A stretch of DNA of 64,000 nucleotides from Pseudomonas sp. Q2-TVG4-2 (GTDB lineage: Bacteria; Pseudomonadota; Gammaproteobacteria; Pseudomonadales; Pseudomonadaceae), in the NCBI RefSeq assembly GCF_013620795.1, contig NZ_LGLW01000004.1, positions 577,779 to 641,778 on the forward strand, given 5' to 3'. The first letter of the stretch is position 1, and each line of letters begins with the position of its first letter. Made by a program: the position numbers and the translations under genes. The notes beneath the pieces were generated by a model. That model did no database searches. It was not told the DNA's origin and was given only the letters and a program-made list of their open reading frames with translations. Below are positions 1 through 9,120 of this stretch, in pieces.

Positions 1-501
1 GGCGTGGATTACGCCTCCATCAACAAGGTGATCTTTCTCTACCTGATCGCCCTGCTGCTGGTGCTGCTGACTCTGTTCGTGATCAACCGTCTGCTGCGTA
101 TGCCCATTGGCCGTGCCTGGGAAGCGTTGCGCGAGGACGAGATCGCCTGCCGCGCGCTGGGCATGAACCCCACCGTGATCAAACTCTCAGCCTTCACACT
201 GGGCGCGACCTTCGCCGGTTTCGCCGGCAGCTTCTTTGCTGCCCGTCAGGGCCTGGTGTCGCCGGAGTCGTTCACCTTCATCGAATCAGCCATCATCCTC
301 GCCATCGTCGTGCTCGGCGGCATGGGCTCTCAGCTGGGGGTGATTCTCGCCGCCATCGTGATGATCCTGTTGCCCGAGCTAATGCGTGAGTTCAGCGAAT
401 ACCGCATGCTGATGTTCGGCGCCTTGATGGTGCTGATGATGATCTGGCGTCCGCAGGGTCTGCTGCCTATGCAACGCCCCCACCTGGAGCTGAAGCGATG
501 A
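1..501 (+). CDS. livM: Branched-chain amino acid ABC transporter permease LivM/BraE, C-terminal part
   Basis: Inner-membrane permease of a high-affinity Leu/Ile/Val importer. The reading frame is open from the first base, so only the last ~166 residues are present and the start lies outside the window. Hydrophobic segments alternate with the family-typical cytoplasmic loop containing [18 protein letters not shown], followed by the Phe/Gly-rich stretch [13 protein letters not shown]. The stop overlaps the livG start in an ATGA junction, showing translational coupling. The next two genes encode the two ATPases, so this is the 3' half of a livHMGF-type (braDEFG) operon. The assignment is secure from sequence and context; the substrate is inferred from the family. 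Confidence 0.93.
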   Translation, partial: GVDYASINKVIFLYLIALLLVLLTLFVINRLLRMPIGRAWEALREDEIACRALGMNPTVIKLSAFTLGATFAGFAGSFFAARQGLVSPESFTFIESAIILAIVVLGGMGSQLGVILAAIVMILLPELMREFSEYRMLMFGALMVLMMIWRPQGLLPMQRPHLELKR

Positions 502-1265
502 GCCGCCCGATTCTTGAAGTACGCGGCCTGACCATGCGCTTCGGCGGCCTCTTGGCCGTTAACGGAGTGGGCCTGAGCGTACAGGACAAACAAGTGGTTT
601 CGATGATCGGTCCGAACGGCGCCGGCAAGACCACCGTATTCAACTGCCTGACCGGCTTCTACCAGCCCACCTCGGGAGAAATCCTGCTCGACGGAGAAGC
701 GATCCATGGCCTGCCCGGCCACAAGATCGCCCGCAAGGGTGTGGTCCGTACTTTCCAGAACGTCCGCCTGTTCAAGGACATGACCGCCGTGGAGAACCTG
801 TTGGTTGCCCAGCATCGGCATCTCAACACCAACTTCCTGTCCGGCCTGCTGAAGACCAAGGCGTTCCGCCAGAGCGAGCACGAGGCGATGGATTTCGCCG
901 CCCATTGGCTTGAGCAGGTCAACCTCACCGAGGTGGCCAACCGCCCGGCCGGCACCCTCGCCTATGGTCAGCAACGCCGCCTGGAGATCGCCCGCTGCAT
1001 GATGACGCGTCCGCGCATTCTTATGCTCGACGAACCAGCAGCCGGCCTGAACCCGAGGGAAACCGAGGACCTCAAGGCACTGATCGGCATGTTGCGCGAC
1101 ACGCACGATGTCACCGTGCTGCTCATCGAGCACGACATGAAGCTGGTCATGAGCATTTCCGACCATATCGTCGTGATCAACCAGGGCTGCCCCCTGGCCG
1201 ACGGCACGCCGGAGCAGATTCGGGACAATCCGGACGTCATCAAAGCCTATCTGGGGGAGGCGTAA
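498..1265 (+). CDS. livG: Branched-chain amino acid ABC transporter ATPase LivG/BraF
   Basis: Cytoplasmic nucleotide-binding subunit of the branched-chain amino acid importer, 255 residues, the usual length. The Walker A motif GPNGAGKT is near residue 37. The ABC signature is the LivG-type variant [13 protein letters not shown] rather than a classical LSGGQ. Walker B is [12 protein letters not shown], followed by the switch histidine in [11 protein letters not shown]. The start overlaps the livM stop by four bases, and the stop is two bases before livF. The sequence is very close to what I recall of P. aeruginosa BraF. Confidence 0.96.
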   Translation: MSRPILEVRGLTMRFGGLLAVNGVGLSVQDKQVVSMIGPNGAGKTTVFNCLTGFYQPTSGEILLDGEAIHGLPGHKIARKGVVRTFQNVRLFKDMTAVENLLVAQHRHLNTNFLSGLLKTKAFRQSEHEAMDFAAHWLEQVNLTEVANRPAGTLAYGQQRRLEIARCMMTRPRILMLDEPAAGLNPRETEDLKALIGMLRDTHDVTVLLIEHDMKLVMSISDHIVVINQGCPLADGTPEQIRDNPDVIKAYLGEA

Positions 1266-1267
1266 CC

Positions 1268-1969
1268 ATGCTGTATTTCGAAAACGTCTCGACCTTCTAC
1301 GGCAAGATCCAGGCGCTGCACAACGTCGACGTTGAGGTCCGCAAAGGCGAGATCGTCACGCTGATCGGCGCCAACGGTGCCGGCAAATCGACCCTACTGA
1401 TGACGCTCTGCGGCACGCCAATGGCCTCCGAAGGCAGCATCCGCTTCGAGGGCGAGGAACTGGTCGGCAAACAGACCTGCGACATCATGCGCAAGGACAT
1501 CGCCGTCGTACCTGAAGGGCGGCGCATCTTTGCTCGCCTGACGGTGGAGGAGAACCTCGTCATGGGCGGTTTCTTCACCAACCGCACGGATTTTCAGGAG
1601 CAGCTGGACAAAGTGCTGCTGTTGTTCCCGCGCTTGAAGGAACGCTTCCAGCAGCGCGGCGGCACCATGTCCGGCGGCGAGCAACAAATGCTCGCCATCG
1701 CCCGGGCATTGATGAGCAAGCCTAAGCTGTTGCTGCTCGACGAGCCCTCGCTGGGTCTGGCGCCGATCATCATCCAGCAGATTTTCGAGATCATCGAGCA
1801 GCTGCGCAGAGATGGTGTGACCGTCTTCCTGGTCGAGCAGAACGCCAACCAGGCGCTCAAGCTGGCCGACCGTGGCTACGTGCTGGAGAATGGTCACATC
1901 GTCATGCAGGGCAGCGGCGAAGAGCTGTTGAGCGACCCCAAGGTCCGCGACGCCTACCTCGGCGGTTGA
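1268..1969 (+). CDS. livF: Branched-chain amino acid ABC transporter ATPase LivF/BraG
   Basis: Second ATPase of the branched-chain amino acid importer, 233 residues and full length. It shows Walker A GANGAGKST, the signature TMSGGEQQMLAIARAL, Walker B LLLLDEPSLGLAP and the H-loop variant VFLVEQNANQAL, in which the usual switch His is Gln as is typical of LivF. It is the last gene of the liv operon. Downstream there is a REP-like inverted pair and then the purine genes, so the operon probably ends here, although I see no strong T-tailed terminator. Confidence 0.96.
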   Translation: MLYFENVSTFYGKIQALHNVDVEVRKGEIVTLIGANGAGKSTLLMTLCGTPMASEGSIRFEGEELVGKQTCDIMRKDIAVVPEGRRIFARLTVEENLVMGGFFTNRTDFQEQLDKVLLLFPRLKERFQQRGGTMSGGEQQMLAIARALMSKPKLLLLDEPSLGLAPIIIQQIFEIIEQLRRDGVTVFLVEQNANQALKLADRGYVLENGHIVMQGSGEELLSDPKVRDAYLGG

Positions 1970-1993
1970 CCAGGAGCTGATACGAGCGCGTCC

Positions 1994-2108
1994 CGTGGGA
2001 GCTAGGGACGCCGAGTTCTTGCTGGCGAGCCTGAGCGCTGAATGTGAGTGCTAGCTTGCTCGTGAAGATGCTATGCAGAAGCTTCGCCAGCAAGCTGGCT
2101 CCTACAGG
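1994..2108. repeat. REP-like inverted pair between liv operon and purine island
   Basis: The right unit at about 2083-2108 contains CGCCAGCAAGCTGGCTCCTAC, split as two halves CGCCAGCAAGC and TGGCTCCTAC. A degenerate opposite-facing unit starts near 1994 (GTGGGAGCTAGG ... TTGCTGGCGAG). The same unit occurs at 14121-14190. This is the Pseudomonas REP type that sits singly or in inverted pairs in intergenic DNA. The rest of the 308-base gap 1970-2277 shows no gene and no operator I could recognise, only the ribosome-binding site CAGGAGAAG before the next gene. Confidence 0.75.
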
Positions 2109-2277
2109 TTTCGCCGGGACCGGACATCCGCATCCTGCAACCGCAGACGATGACAACCCCACCGGGAGCCGCTATGGTGTGTCCCGCCTCTGTGCGCACC
2201 CGCACAGGCTCCTGGATCAGCAGACAGGGCATAACTGAGCTGGCTCATCTCTGAACTCAACTCAGGAGAAGCCGGCC

Positions 2278-3633
2278 ATGACTGCCAGCCGTATCTGGAT
2301 CAAGCATCCCCTCGCTATTTTCACCGCCAACGACCAGGACGCCTCCGGCGGGCTGGTGACCGAAAATGGCACCATCGTCGAACTCCTCGCTGCTGGGCAA
2401 TCCCCCTCCACACCCGTCGACAGCACATTCGATGCCCGCGAACACGTGATACTTCCGGGCCTGATCAACACTCACCATCACTTCTACCAGACCCTCACCC
2501 GCGCCTGGGCGCCTGTGGTGAATCAGCCACTGTTCCCCTGGCTGAAAACACTCTACCCGGTCTGGGCACGCCTGACGCCGGACCGCCTTGCGCTAGCCAG
2601 CAAAGTGGCGCTGGCCGAGCTGCTGCTCTCCGGTTGCACCACCGCCGCCGATCATCACTACCTATTCCCTGGTGGTCTGGAGAACGCCATCGACGTGCAG
2701 GTCGATGCCGTGCGGGAATTGGGCATGCGCGCCATGCTCACCCGCGGTTCCATGAGTCTGGGCGAAGCCGATGGCGGACTGCCGCCGCAGCACACCGTGC
2801 AGGCTGCCGAGGAGATCCTGGCCGATAGCGAGCGCTTGATCGGGCGTTACCACGAGCGTGGCGCCGGTGCGCAAATACAGATCGCTCTAGCGCCCTGCTC
2901 GCCCTTTTCGGTTACCCCCGAAATCATGCGCGCCAGCGCCGCGTTAGCCGAGCACCACGACGTACGCCTGCATACGCACCTCGCGGAAACCCTCGACGAG
3001 GAAGCATTCTGCAGGCAGCGCTTCGGCCTGCGCACCGTGGATTATCTGGACAGCGTCGGCTGGCTATCCGAACGCACCTGGCTGGCCCACGGCATCCATT
3101 TCAATGACGACGAGATCGAGCGCCTGGGCGCAGCCGGTACCGGCATATGCCATTGCCCGAGTTCAAATATGCGGCTGGCGTCCGGCATCTGCCCAACCGT
3201 AGCACTGGAAGCCGCCGGGGCGCCCGTTGGACTGGGCGTAGATGGTTCGGCGTCGAACGACGCGTCCAACTTGATCCTCGAAGCCCGCCAGGCGCTGTAC
3301 ATTCAGCGCCTACGCTACGGGGCAGAGCAGATCACGCCAGAGCGTGTGCTGGGCTGGACCACACGCGGCTCGGCACATCTGCTGGGCCGCGACGATGTCG
3401 GCGAGCTGGCGGTCGGCAAGCAGGCCGATCTGGCGCTGTTCAAGCTCGATGAGCTGCGCTTCTCCGGTAGCCATGATCCCGTCTCGGCGCTGCTATTGTG
3501 CGGAGCCGATCGGGCCGACCGCGTGATGGTCGGCGGACGGTGGCGCGTCATCGACGGTCAGGTGGAGGGCCTCGACATCGCCGGGCTGATTGCCGATCAC
3601 AGTCAGGCCGCGCGGGAGTTGATCGCTGGCTGA
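2278..3633 (+). CDS. 8-oxoguanine deaminase (amidohydrolase superfamily)
   Basis: Metal-dependent cytosolic amidohydrolase of 451 residues. It shows the N-terminal metal site in LINTHHHFYQTL (His66 and His68), then HTHLAETLDEE, HGIHFNDDE and the catalytic aspartate region GLGVDGSASND. The pattern THHHFYQ...WLKTLYPVWA matches the AtzB-like branch that includes P. aeruginosa PA0142, characterised as 8-oxoguanine deaminase, which converts 8-oxoguanine to urate and ammonia. Placement next to xanthine dehydrogenase and urate genes fits this product. A hydroxy-triazine ethylaminohydrolase annotation is the usual alternative name but fits the context less well. The start follows CAGGAGAAGCCGGCC. Confidence 0.85.
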   Translation: MTASRIWIKHPLAIFTANDQDASGGLVTENGTIVELLAAGQSPSTPVDSTFDAREHVILPGLINTHHHFYQTLTRAWAPVVNQPLFPWLKTLYPVWARLTPDRLALASKVALAELLLSGCTTAADHHYLFPGGLENAIDVQVDAVRELGMRAMLTRGSMSLGEADGGLPPQHTVQAAEEILADSERLIGRYHERGAGAQIQIALAPCSPFSVTPEIMRASAALAEHHDVRLHTHLAETLDEEAFCRQRFGLRTVDYLDSVGWLSERTWLAHGIHFNDDEIERLGAAGTGICHCPSSNMRLASGICPTVALEAAGAPVGLGVDGSASNDASNLILEARQALYIQRLRYGAEQITPERVLGWTTRGSAHLLGRDDVGELAVGKQADLALFKLDELRFSGSHDPVSALLLCGADRADRVMVGGRWRVIDGQVEGLDIAGLIADHSQAARELIAG

Positions 3634-3854
3634 TGCGCTGCTGCACGTGGGGTTCCAACCGTATTCCCGGGACCTCACGGCCCACCCAGGCATCATTTGA
3701 ATTCGCTAACCGGCTATCTAAGTTCGTTTCGCAGAATCCACGTCCATCGCCGCGCGCAGCCACTTTTGCCCGCCTGATCCATACTCGTGATCAAGAACAT
3801 CCACCGGCAGCGGCCTACGCAATCACCGCTGATACCTGCGCTCGTCGGCCGCAC

Positions 3855-3891
3855 TGACTTTTGGGTCAGGTATTTGTTGACCAGAAAGTCA
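3855..3891. promoter_or_regulatory. Tandem RutR-like operators and candidate xdhA promoter
   Basis: Two 14-base near-palindromes, TGACTTTTGGGTCA (3855-3868) and TGACCAGAAAGTCA (3878-3891), are separated by nine bases and are inverted copies of each other. Each resembles the E. coli RutR box core TGACCA-N2-TGGTCA, matching 9 and 10 of 12 defined positions. Their centres are 23 bases apart, about two helical turns, so two dimers could bind the same DNA face. A possible -35 TTGACC (3877-3882) lies inside the right site, with a weak -10 TAATTT at 3900-3905. The remainder of the 313-base gap 3634-3946 shows no gene. Binding by the TetR protein at 30437-31123 is an inference. Confidence 0.6.
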
Positions 3892-3946
3892 GATAACGCT
3901 AATTTTCACACCAGAGCCCAGAACAATAAATCCCCGGAGGCCCTCT

Positions 3947-5386
3947 TTGATCCAGTTCCTACTCAATCGAGAACTGCGCCGTGAGCAGACACTCGATCCG
4001 AATACCACCGTGCTGGAGTATCTGCGCGAATATCGCGGCAAACCCGGCACCAAAGAAGGCTGCGCCTCTGGCGACTGCGGCGCCTGTACCGTCGTGGTCG
4101 GCGAGCTGGACGGTGACCGTCTGCGCTATCGCACCCTTAACTCCTGCCTGACCTTCGTGTCCGCCCTGCACGGCAAGCAGCTGATCACTGTCGAGGACCT
4201 GAAGCATCAGGGTCAGCTTCACAGCGTTCAGCAAGCAATGGTCGACTGCCACGGTTCGCAGTGCGGGTTCTGCACGCCGGGCTTCGTCATGAGCCTGTTC
4301 GCATTGCAAAAATCAGCGGACGGTTTCGATAAAGCCGATACCCATGAAGCCCTGGCTGGCAACTTGTGCCGCTGCACCGGCTATCGCCCGATTCTCGACG
4401 CCGCGGAGCAGGCGTGTTGCGCCAAGCAGCCGGACCAGTTCGACGCCCGCGAAGCCGAAACCATTGCTCAGTTGAAAGCCATCGAACCACGCGAGACCGC
4501 CGAGCTGAACAGCGGCGACAAGCGCTGCCTGTCGCCGCTGACCGTGGGCGATCTGGCCGATATCTACAGCGCCAACCCCGATGCTCGTCTGCTCGCCGGC
4601 GGCACCGACCTGGCGCTTGAGGTTACCCAGTTCCATCGAGAGCTGCCGGTGATGATCTACGTCGGCCATATCGCCGAGATGAAGAAGGTCGAGGTGACCG
4701 ACAGCAGCATCGAGATCGGCGCTGCGACCCCGCTGACTGATTGCTATGAAGCGCTGGCCAACGAATATCCTGATTTCGGCGAACTGCTGCACCGCTTCGC
4801 CTCTTTGCAGATCCGCAACCAAGGCACCCTCGGTGGCAATATCGGTAACGCCTCGCCCATCGGCGACTCCCCACCGCTCCTGATCGCGTTGGGTGCGCAG
4901 GTCGTCCTGCGCAAGGGCACCACCAGCCGCACCCTGCTGCTGCAGGATTACTTCATCGATTACAAGGTCACCGCACGCGAACAGGGCGAGTTCATCGAGA
5001 AGATCATCGTGCCGCGCGCTCAGCCAAACCGGGTGTTCCGCGCGTACAAGGTTTCCAAACGCCTGGACGACGATATCTCGGCCGTCTGCGCAGCCTTCGA
5101 TCTGAAAATCGAGAACGGCGTCATCGAAGATGCCCGCGTCGCCTTCGGCGGCATGGCAGCCATTCCCAAACGCGCGGTTGCCTGTGAACGCGCACTGATC
5201 GGCGCGCCCTTTACCGAATCGGCCATCGAGCAAGCCTGCCTGGCACTCGAAAAAGACTTCACGCCGCTAACCGACTTCCGTGCCAGCCGCGAGTACCGCC
5301 TGCTGGTCGCACAGAACCTGCTGCGCAAGTGCTTCCACGAACAACAAGCGCCGGCATATGAGACGAGGGTTACTTCCTATGCATAA
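3947..5386 (+). CDS. xdhA: Xanthine dehydrogenase small subunit XdhA (2Fe-2S and FAD)
   Basis: Electron-transfer subunit of molybdenum xanthine dehydrogenase, which oxidises hypoxanthine and xanthine to urate; 479 residues. The N-terminal ferredoxin-like cluster uses Cys39, Cys44, Cys47 and Cys67. The second 2Fe-2S domain uses Cys106 and Cys109 (CGFC) with Cys141 and Cys143 (CRC). The FAD domain begins near residue 195 with LLAGGTDLALEV and LGGNIGNASPIGD. Translation begins at TTG, chosen because CCGGAGG lies six bases upstream and the protein then starts MIQFLLN as in relatives. It overlaps xdhB by eight bases. Confidence 0.96.
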   Translation: MIQFLLNRELRREQTLDPNTTVLEYLREYRGKPGTKEGCASGDCGACTVVVGELDGDRLRYRTLNSCLTFVSALHGKQLITVEDLKHQGQLHSVQQAMVDCHGSQCGFCTPGFVMSLFALQKSADGFDKADTHEALAGNLCRCTGYRPILDAAEQACCAKQPDQFDAREAETIAQLKAIEPRETAELNSGDKRCLSPLTVGDLADIYSANPDARLLAGGTDLALEVTQFHRELPVMIYVGHIAEMKKVEVTDSSIEIGAATPLTDCYEALANEYPDFGELLHRFASLQIRNQGTLGGNIGNASPIGDSPPLLIALGAQVVLRKGTTSRTLLLQDYFIDYKVTAREQGEFIEKIIVPRAQPNRVFRAYKVSKRLDDDISAVCAAFDLKIENGVIEDARVAFGGMAAIPKRAVACERALIGAPFTESAIEQACLALEKDFTPLTDFRASREYRLLVAQNLLRKCFHEQQAPAYETRVTSYA

Positions 5387-7769
5387 GCCAACCAAGACTC
5401 AGGAAGAAATTGCTGCGCTGTTCACCCAGGATCTGGTGACCGGCGTGGGCCGAAGCGTCAAGCATGACAGCGCACCGAAGCATGTCACCGGCGAAGCGGT
5501 ATATGTCGACGACCGCCTCGAATTCCCGAACCAGCTGCATGTGTACGCCCGCATGAGCGACCGCGCCCATGCGCGCATTGTGCGTATCGATACGGCGCCT
5601 TGCTACGAGGTCCCGGGCGTCGCCATCGCCATCACCGCGAAGGATGTGCCGGGGCAGCTGGACATCGGTGCGGTGATGCCCGGCGATCCGCTGTTAGCTG
5701 ACGGAAAGGTCGAATTCGTCGGGCAACCGGTGATCGCCGTCGCCGCCGACAGCCTGGAAACGGCGCGCAAGGCGGCGATGGCCGCGATCATCGAATATGA
5801 AGACCTGGAGCCGGTGATCGATGTGGTCGACGCGCTGCGCAAGAAGCATTTCGTACTCGACAGCCATACCCACAAGCGCGGTGATTCAGCTGGCGCGCTA
5901 GCGACCGCCCCGCGTCGCCTGCAGGGCAGCCTGCATATCGGTGGGCAGGAACACTTCTACCTTGAGACTCAAGTTTCCTCGGTGATGCCCACCGAAGATG
6001 GCGGCATGATCGTCTATACCTCGACGCAGAATCCCACCGAAGTCCAGAAGCTTGTGTCCGAGGTGCTCGGCGTCTCGATGAATAAGATCGTCATCGACAT
6101 GCGTCGCATGGGCGGTGGCTTCGGCGGCAAGGAAACCCAGGCCGCAGGCCCTGCGTGCATGTGCGCGGTGATCGCGCACCTCACCGGTCGGCCGACCAAG
6201 ATGCGCCTGCCGCGCATGGAAGACATGACCATGACCGGCAAGCGTCACCCGTTCTACGTCGAGTACGACGTCGGCTTCGATGATGACGGGCTGCTGCACG
6301 GGATCGAGATCGATCTGGCCGGTAACTGCGGCTATTCGCCGGACCTGTCCGGCTCCATCGTCGACCGCGCCATGTTCCACTCGGACAACGCCTATTACCT
6401 GGGCGATGCCACCATCAACGGCCATCGCTGCAAGACCAACCTGGCCTCGAACACCGCCTACCGCGGCTTCGGCGGCCCGCAAGGCATGGTCGCCATCGAA
6501 GAAATCATGGATGCGGTGGCACGAGAGCTTGGCAAGGACCCGCTGGACGTGCGCAAGCGCAACTACTACGACAAGACCGAGCGCAACGTTACGCCCTACT
6601 ACCAGACCGTCGAGCACAATATGCTCGAAGAGATGACCGCCGAGCTGGAGGCGAGCAGCGAATATGCCCGTCGTCGCGAGGAAATCCGCGCGTTCAATGC
6701 CAACAGTCCGATTCTGAAGAAGGGCTTGTCGCTAACGCCGGTGAAGTTCGGTATCAGTTTCACCGCCAGCTTCCTTAACCAGGCCGGCGCACTGGTACAC
6801 GTCTACACCGACGGCAGCATCCACTTGAACCACGGCGGCACCGAGATGGGCCAGGGCCTGAACATCAAGGTCGCGCAGGTGGTGGCCGAGGTGTTCCAGG
6901 TCGACGTCGAGCGAATCCAGATCACTGCGACCAACACCGACAAGGTGCCGAACACCTCGCCGACGGCGGCCTCTTCTGGCGCCGACCTTAACGGCAAGGC
7001 GGCACAGAACGCCGCGCAAACCATCAAGCAGCGGCTGACCGAGTTCGCCGCGCGCCATTACCAGGTCACCGAAGAAGACGTCGAGTTCAAAAATGGCCAG
7101 GTCCGTATCCGCGACCAGTACGTCTCCTTCGATGAACTGATTCAGCAGGCCTATTTCGGCCAGGTGTCGCTGTCATCTACCGGCTTCTACCGCACGCCCA
7201 AAATCTATTACGACCGCAGCCAGGCACGTGGTCGGCCGTTCTACTACTTCGCTTATGGCGCGGCGTGCTCCGAGGTGATCGTCGATACGCTGACCGGCGA
7301 GTACAAGATGCTGCGCAGCGACATCCTGCACGACGTCGGCGCCTCGCTGAACCCCGCTATCGACATCGGCCAGGTGGAAGGCGGCTTCGTACAGGGCATG
7401 GGCTGGCTGACCATGGAAGAGCTGGTGTGGAACGACAAGGGCAAGTTGATGACCAGTGGCCCTGCGAGCTACAAGGTGCCGGCCGTGGCGGACATGCCGC
7501 TGGATCTGCGGGTCAAGCTGGTGGAAAACCGCAAGAACCCAGAAGACACCGTGTTCCACTCCAAGGCCGTCGGTGAGCCGCCGTTCATGCTCGGTATCTC
7601 GGTCTGGTGCGCGATCAAGGATGCGGTCGCCAGCCTGGCCGACTACAAGGTGCAGCCGAAGATCGATGCACCGGCAACGCCCGAGCGGGTGCTGTGGGGC
7701 GTGGAGCAGATGCGCAGGTTGAATCGGGCTGCCGCAACACGAGTGGTCACGGAAACGGCACCGGCCTGA
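5379..7769 (+). CDS. xdhB: Xanthine dehydrogenase large subunit XdhB (molybdopterin)
   Basis: Catalytic Mo-pterin subunit of xanthine dehydrogenase, 796 residues from the ATG at 5379, about the normal length. Visible family motifs are QNPTEVQKLV, the cofactor loop GGGFGGKE at residues 245-252, AYRGFGGPQGM, and the active-site glutamate Glu733 in VGEPPFMLG. The chosen start is inside the end of xdhA, with GAGGG ten bases upstream. An ATG 21 bases further upstream is possible but would add an unconserved leader. It works with XdhA, and XdhC is needed for insertion of sulfurated cofactor. Confidence 0.96.
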   Translation: MHKPTKTQEEIAALFTQDLVTGVGRSVKHDSAPKHVTGEAVYVDDRLEFPNQLHVYARMSDRAHARIVRIDTAPCYEVPGVAIAITAKDVPGQLDIGAVMPGDPLLADGKVEFVGQPVIAVAADSLETARKAAMAAIIEYEDLEPVIDVVDALRKKHFVLDSHTHKRGDSAGALATAPRRLQGSLHIGGQEHFYLETQVSSVMPTEDGGMIVYTSTQNPTEVQKLVSEVLGVSMNKIVIDMRRMGGGFGGKETQAAGPACMCAVIAHLTGRPTKMRLPRMEDMTMTGKRHPFYVEYDVGFDDDGLLHGIEIDLAGNCGYSPDLSGSIVDRAMFHSDNAYYLGDATINGHRCKTNLASNTAYRGFGGPQGMVAIEEIMDAVARELGKDPLDVRKRNYYDKTERNVTPYYQTVEHNMLEEMTAELEASSEYARRREEIRAFNANSPILKKGLSLTPVKFGISFTASFLNQAGALVHVYTDGSIHLNHGGTEMGQGLNIKVAQVVAEVFQVDVERIQITATNTDKVPNTSPTAASSGADLNGKAAQNAAQTIKQRLTEFAARHYQVTEEDVEFKNGQVRIRDQYVSFDELIQQAYFGQVSLSSTGFYRTPKIYYDRSQARGRPFYYFAYGAACSEVIVDTLTGEYKMLRSDILHDVGASLNPAIDIGQVEGGFVQGMGWLTMEELVWNDKGKLMTSGPASYKVPAVADMPLDLRVKLVENRKNPEDTVFHSKAVGEPPFMLGISVWCAIKDAVASLADYKVQPKIDAPATPERVLWGVEQMRRLNRAAATRVVTETAPA

Positions 7770-7820
7770 CGCGGGGTGGCCGCGACGCTCCGCTTCAGCC
7801 CAGCAATGGGCGAGCCGGAA

Positions 7821-7840
7821 TGGTGGGCTAAAGCCCCCTA
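7821..7840. repeat. Short REP-like hairpin, GTGGGCTAAAGCCC family
   Basis: TGGTGGGCTAAAGCCCCCTA is an imperfect version of the hairpin GGTGGGCT-AA-AGCCCACC found intact at 10568-10585. It lies in the 280-base gap between xdhB and xdhC. The gap contains no other feature I can support apart from the xdhC ribosome-binding site, and the spacing suggests xdhC could still be cotranscribed. Confidence 0.65.
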
Positions 7841-8049
7841 CAAGCAGAAGCAGAACGTCGTCCGGCCATCCTACGGTGGCAGCCGACCTCTCCGCGTGGC
7901 CTTCAGGAGCGAGAGTGCTCGCGAAGGCGTAGTGTGGGCCGGGCGGCGTTCCGCTTCAGCCCACCGGGAACAACATGAACGTTTCGGTTGGGGAAAAACG
8001 CTTCGCGGTTTTCCACGGAACGGCCATCCGTACGATGAAGGACAAAACC

Positions 8050-8889
8050 ATGAGCAACACGGCCTGGATCGAAGCGCTCGCCGATCTGCAGCACCAAGGG
8101 GAGCCCTGTGTGCTGGTGACCATCATCGAAGAGCGCGGCTCGACGCCGCGCAATGCCGGCTCGAAGATGGTCGTCAGCCGTGAGCGGCTGTACGACACCA
8201 TCGGCGGCGGTCACCTGGAATATAAGGCACAGCAGATCGCCCGCGACATGCTGGAAAACCGCGAGCGGGACACACGCCTTGAGCGCTTTTCGTTGGGTGC
8301 CAGCCTGGGCCAGTGTTGTGGTGGTGCGACCGTGCTGCTGTTCGAGCCCATGGGTCAGCCGCAGGCGCATATCGCCGTGTTCGGCGCCGGCCACGTCGGT
8401 CGTGCGCTGGTGCCGCTGCTCGCCAGCCTGCCCTGCAAGGTGCGCTGGATCGACTCGCGCGAAAATGAATTTCCTGAGCAGATTCCGCAAGGTGTGGAAA
8501 AGGTAGTCAATGAGGACGTGGTCGATGAGGTGGAGAACATGCCTGCCGGTAGCTACTTCATCGTCATGACCCACAATCACCAGCTCGACCTGGAACTGAC
8601 TGCGGCGATTCTCGAGCGCAACGACTTCACCTACTACGGTCTGATTGGCTCGAAGAGCAAGCGCGTCAAGTTTGAACACCGCTTGCGCGATCGTGGTTTC
8701 CAACCCGAAGCGGTCCAGCGCATGCGCTGCCCGATGGGTATTGCCGAGGTGAAGGGCAAGCTGCCGATCGAGATCGCCGTATCCATCGCCGGCGAAGTGA
8801 TCGCCACCTACAACGCCAATTTCGGCGAAAAAAGTCACGACGGCGAAAAACCGGTACCCATGCTGGTCCCTGCTTCGCGTCGAGGATGA
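8050..8889 (+). CDS. xdhC: Xanthine dehydrogenase accessory protein XdhC
   Basis: Cytoplasmic chaperone that binds molybdenum cofactor and supports its sulfuration and insertion into XdhB. From ATG at 8050 it is 279 residues. It shows the N-terminal signature ERGSTPRNAGSKMVV, the GGGHLEY segment, a conserved cysteine pair in LGQCCGGATVLL, and a C-terminal Rossmann-like domain beginning VFGAGHVGRALV. The start was chosen because AAGGA precedes it and relatives begin at MSNTAW-like sequence. The reading frame extends 75 bases upstream without conservation. It is the standard third gene of xdhABC. Confidence 0.94.
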   Translation: MSNTAWIEALADLQHQGEPCVLVTIIEERGSTPRNAGSKMVVSRERLYDTIGGGHLEYKAQQIARDMLENRERDTRLERFSLGASLGQCCGGATVLLFEPMGQPQAHIAVFGAGHVGRALVPLLASLPCKVRWIDSRENEFPEQIPQGVEKVVNEDVVDEVENMPAGSYFIVMTHNHQLDLELTAAILERNDFTYYGLIGSKSKRVKFEHRLRDRGFQPEAVQRMRCPMGIAEVKGKLPIEIAVSIAGEVIATYNANFGEKSHDGEKPVPMLVPASRRG

Positions 8890-9120
8890 ACCGCGATCGT
8901 AGCGTCAGAACCAAACCCGTAGGAAGGGTGCCGTCCTATCGAGCAATCTTTACTCAGGCTCGATGAGTTAGCGCCATCTCGGGCCTGATCGAGCGCCGCG
9001 GTTTTTTTGCCGGAAGCGCGCCCGCGGCAAGGCGGACAGCAGGCCCGCCAGAGTCGAAGGCTGCGCCCCGACGGTGAGCCTCCCACATTATTTCCATCTA
9101 CAACGATTCCGAGAACAACC

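Noticed and set aside
330..1166. Open frame of 278 codons on the minus strand
   Set aside because: Shadow of livM and livG with no recognisable domain.
4313..5233. Open frame of 306 codons on the minus strand
   Set aside because: It is antisense to xdhA and arises from high GC codon bias.
8950..9012. T-run after a GC-rich stretch as a possible xdhC terminator
   Set aside because: The candidate stem CTCGAT/ATCGAG has a loop over 20 bases and is not adjacent to the T-run, so the hairpin is not convincing.
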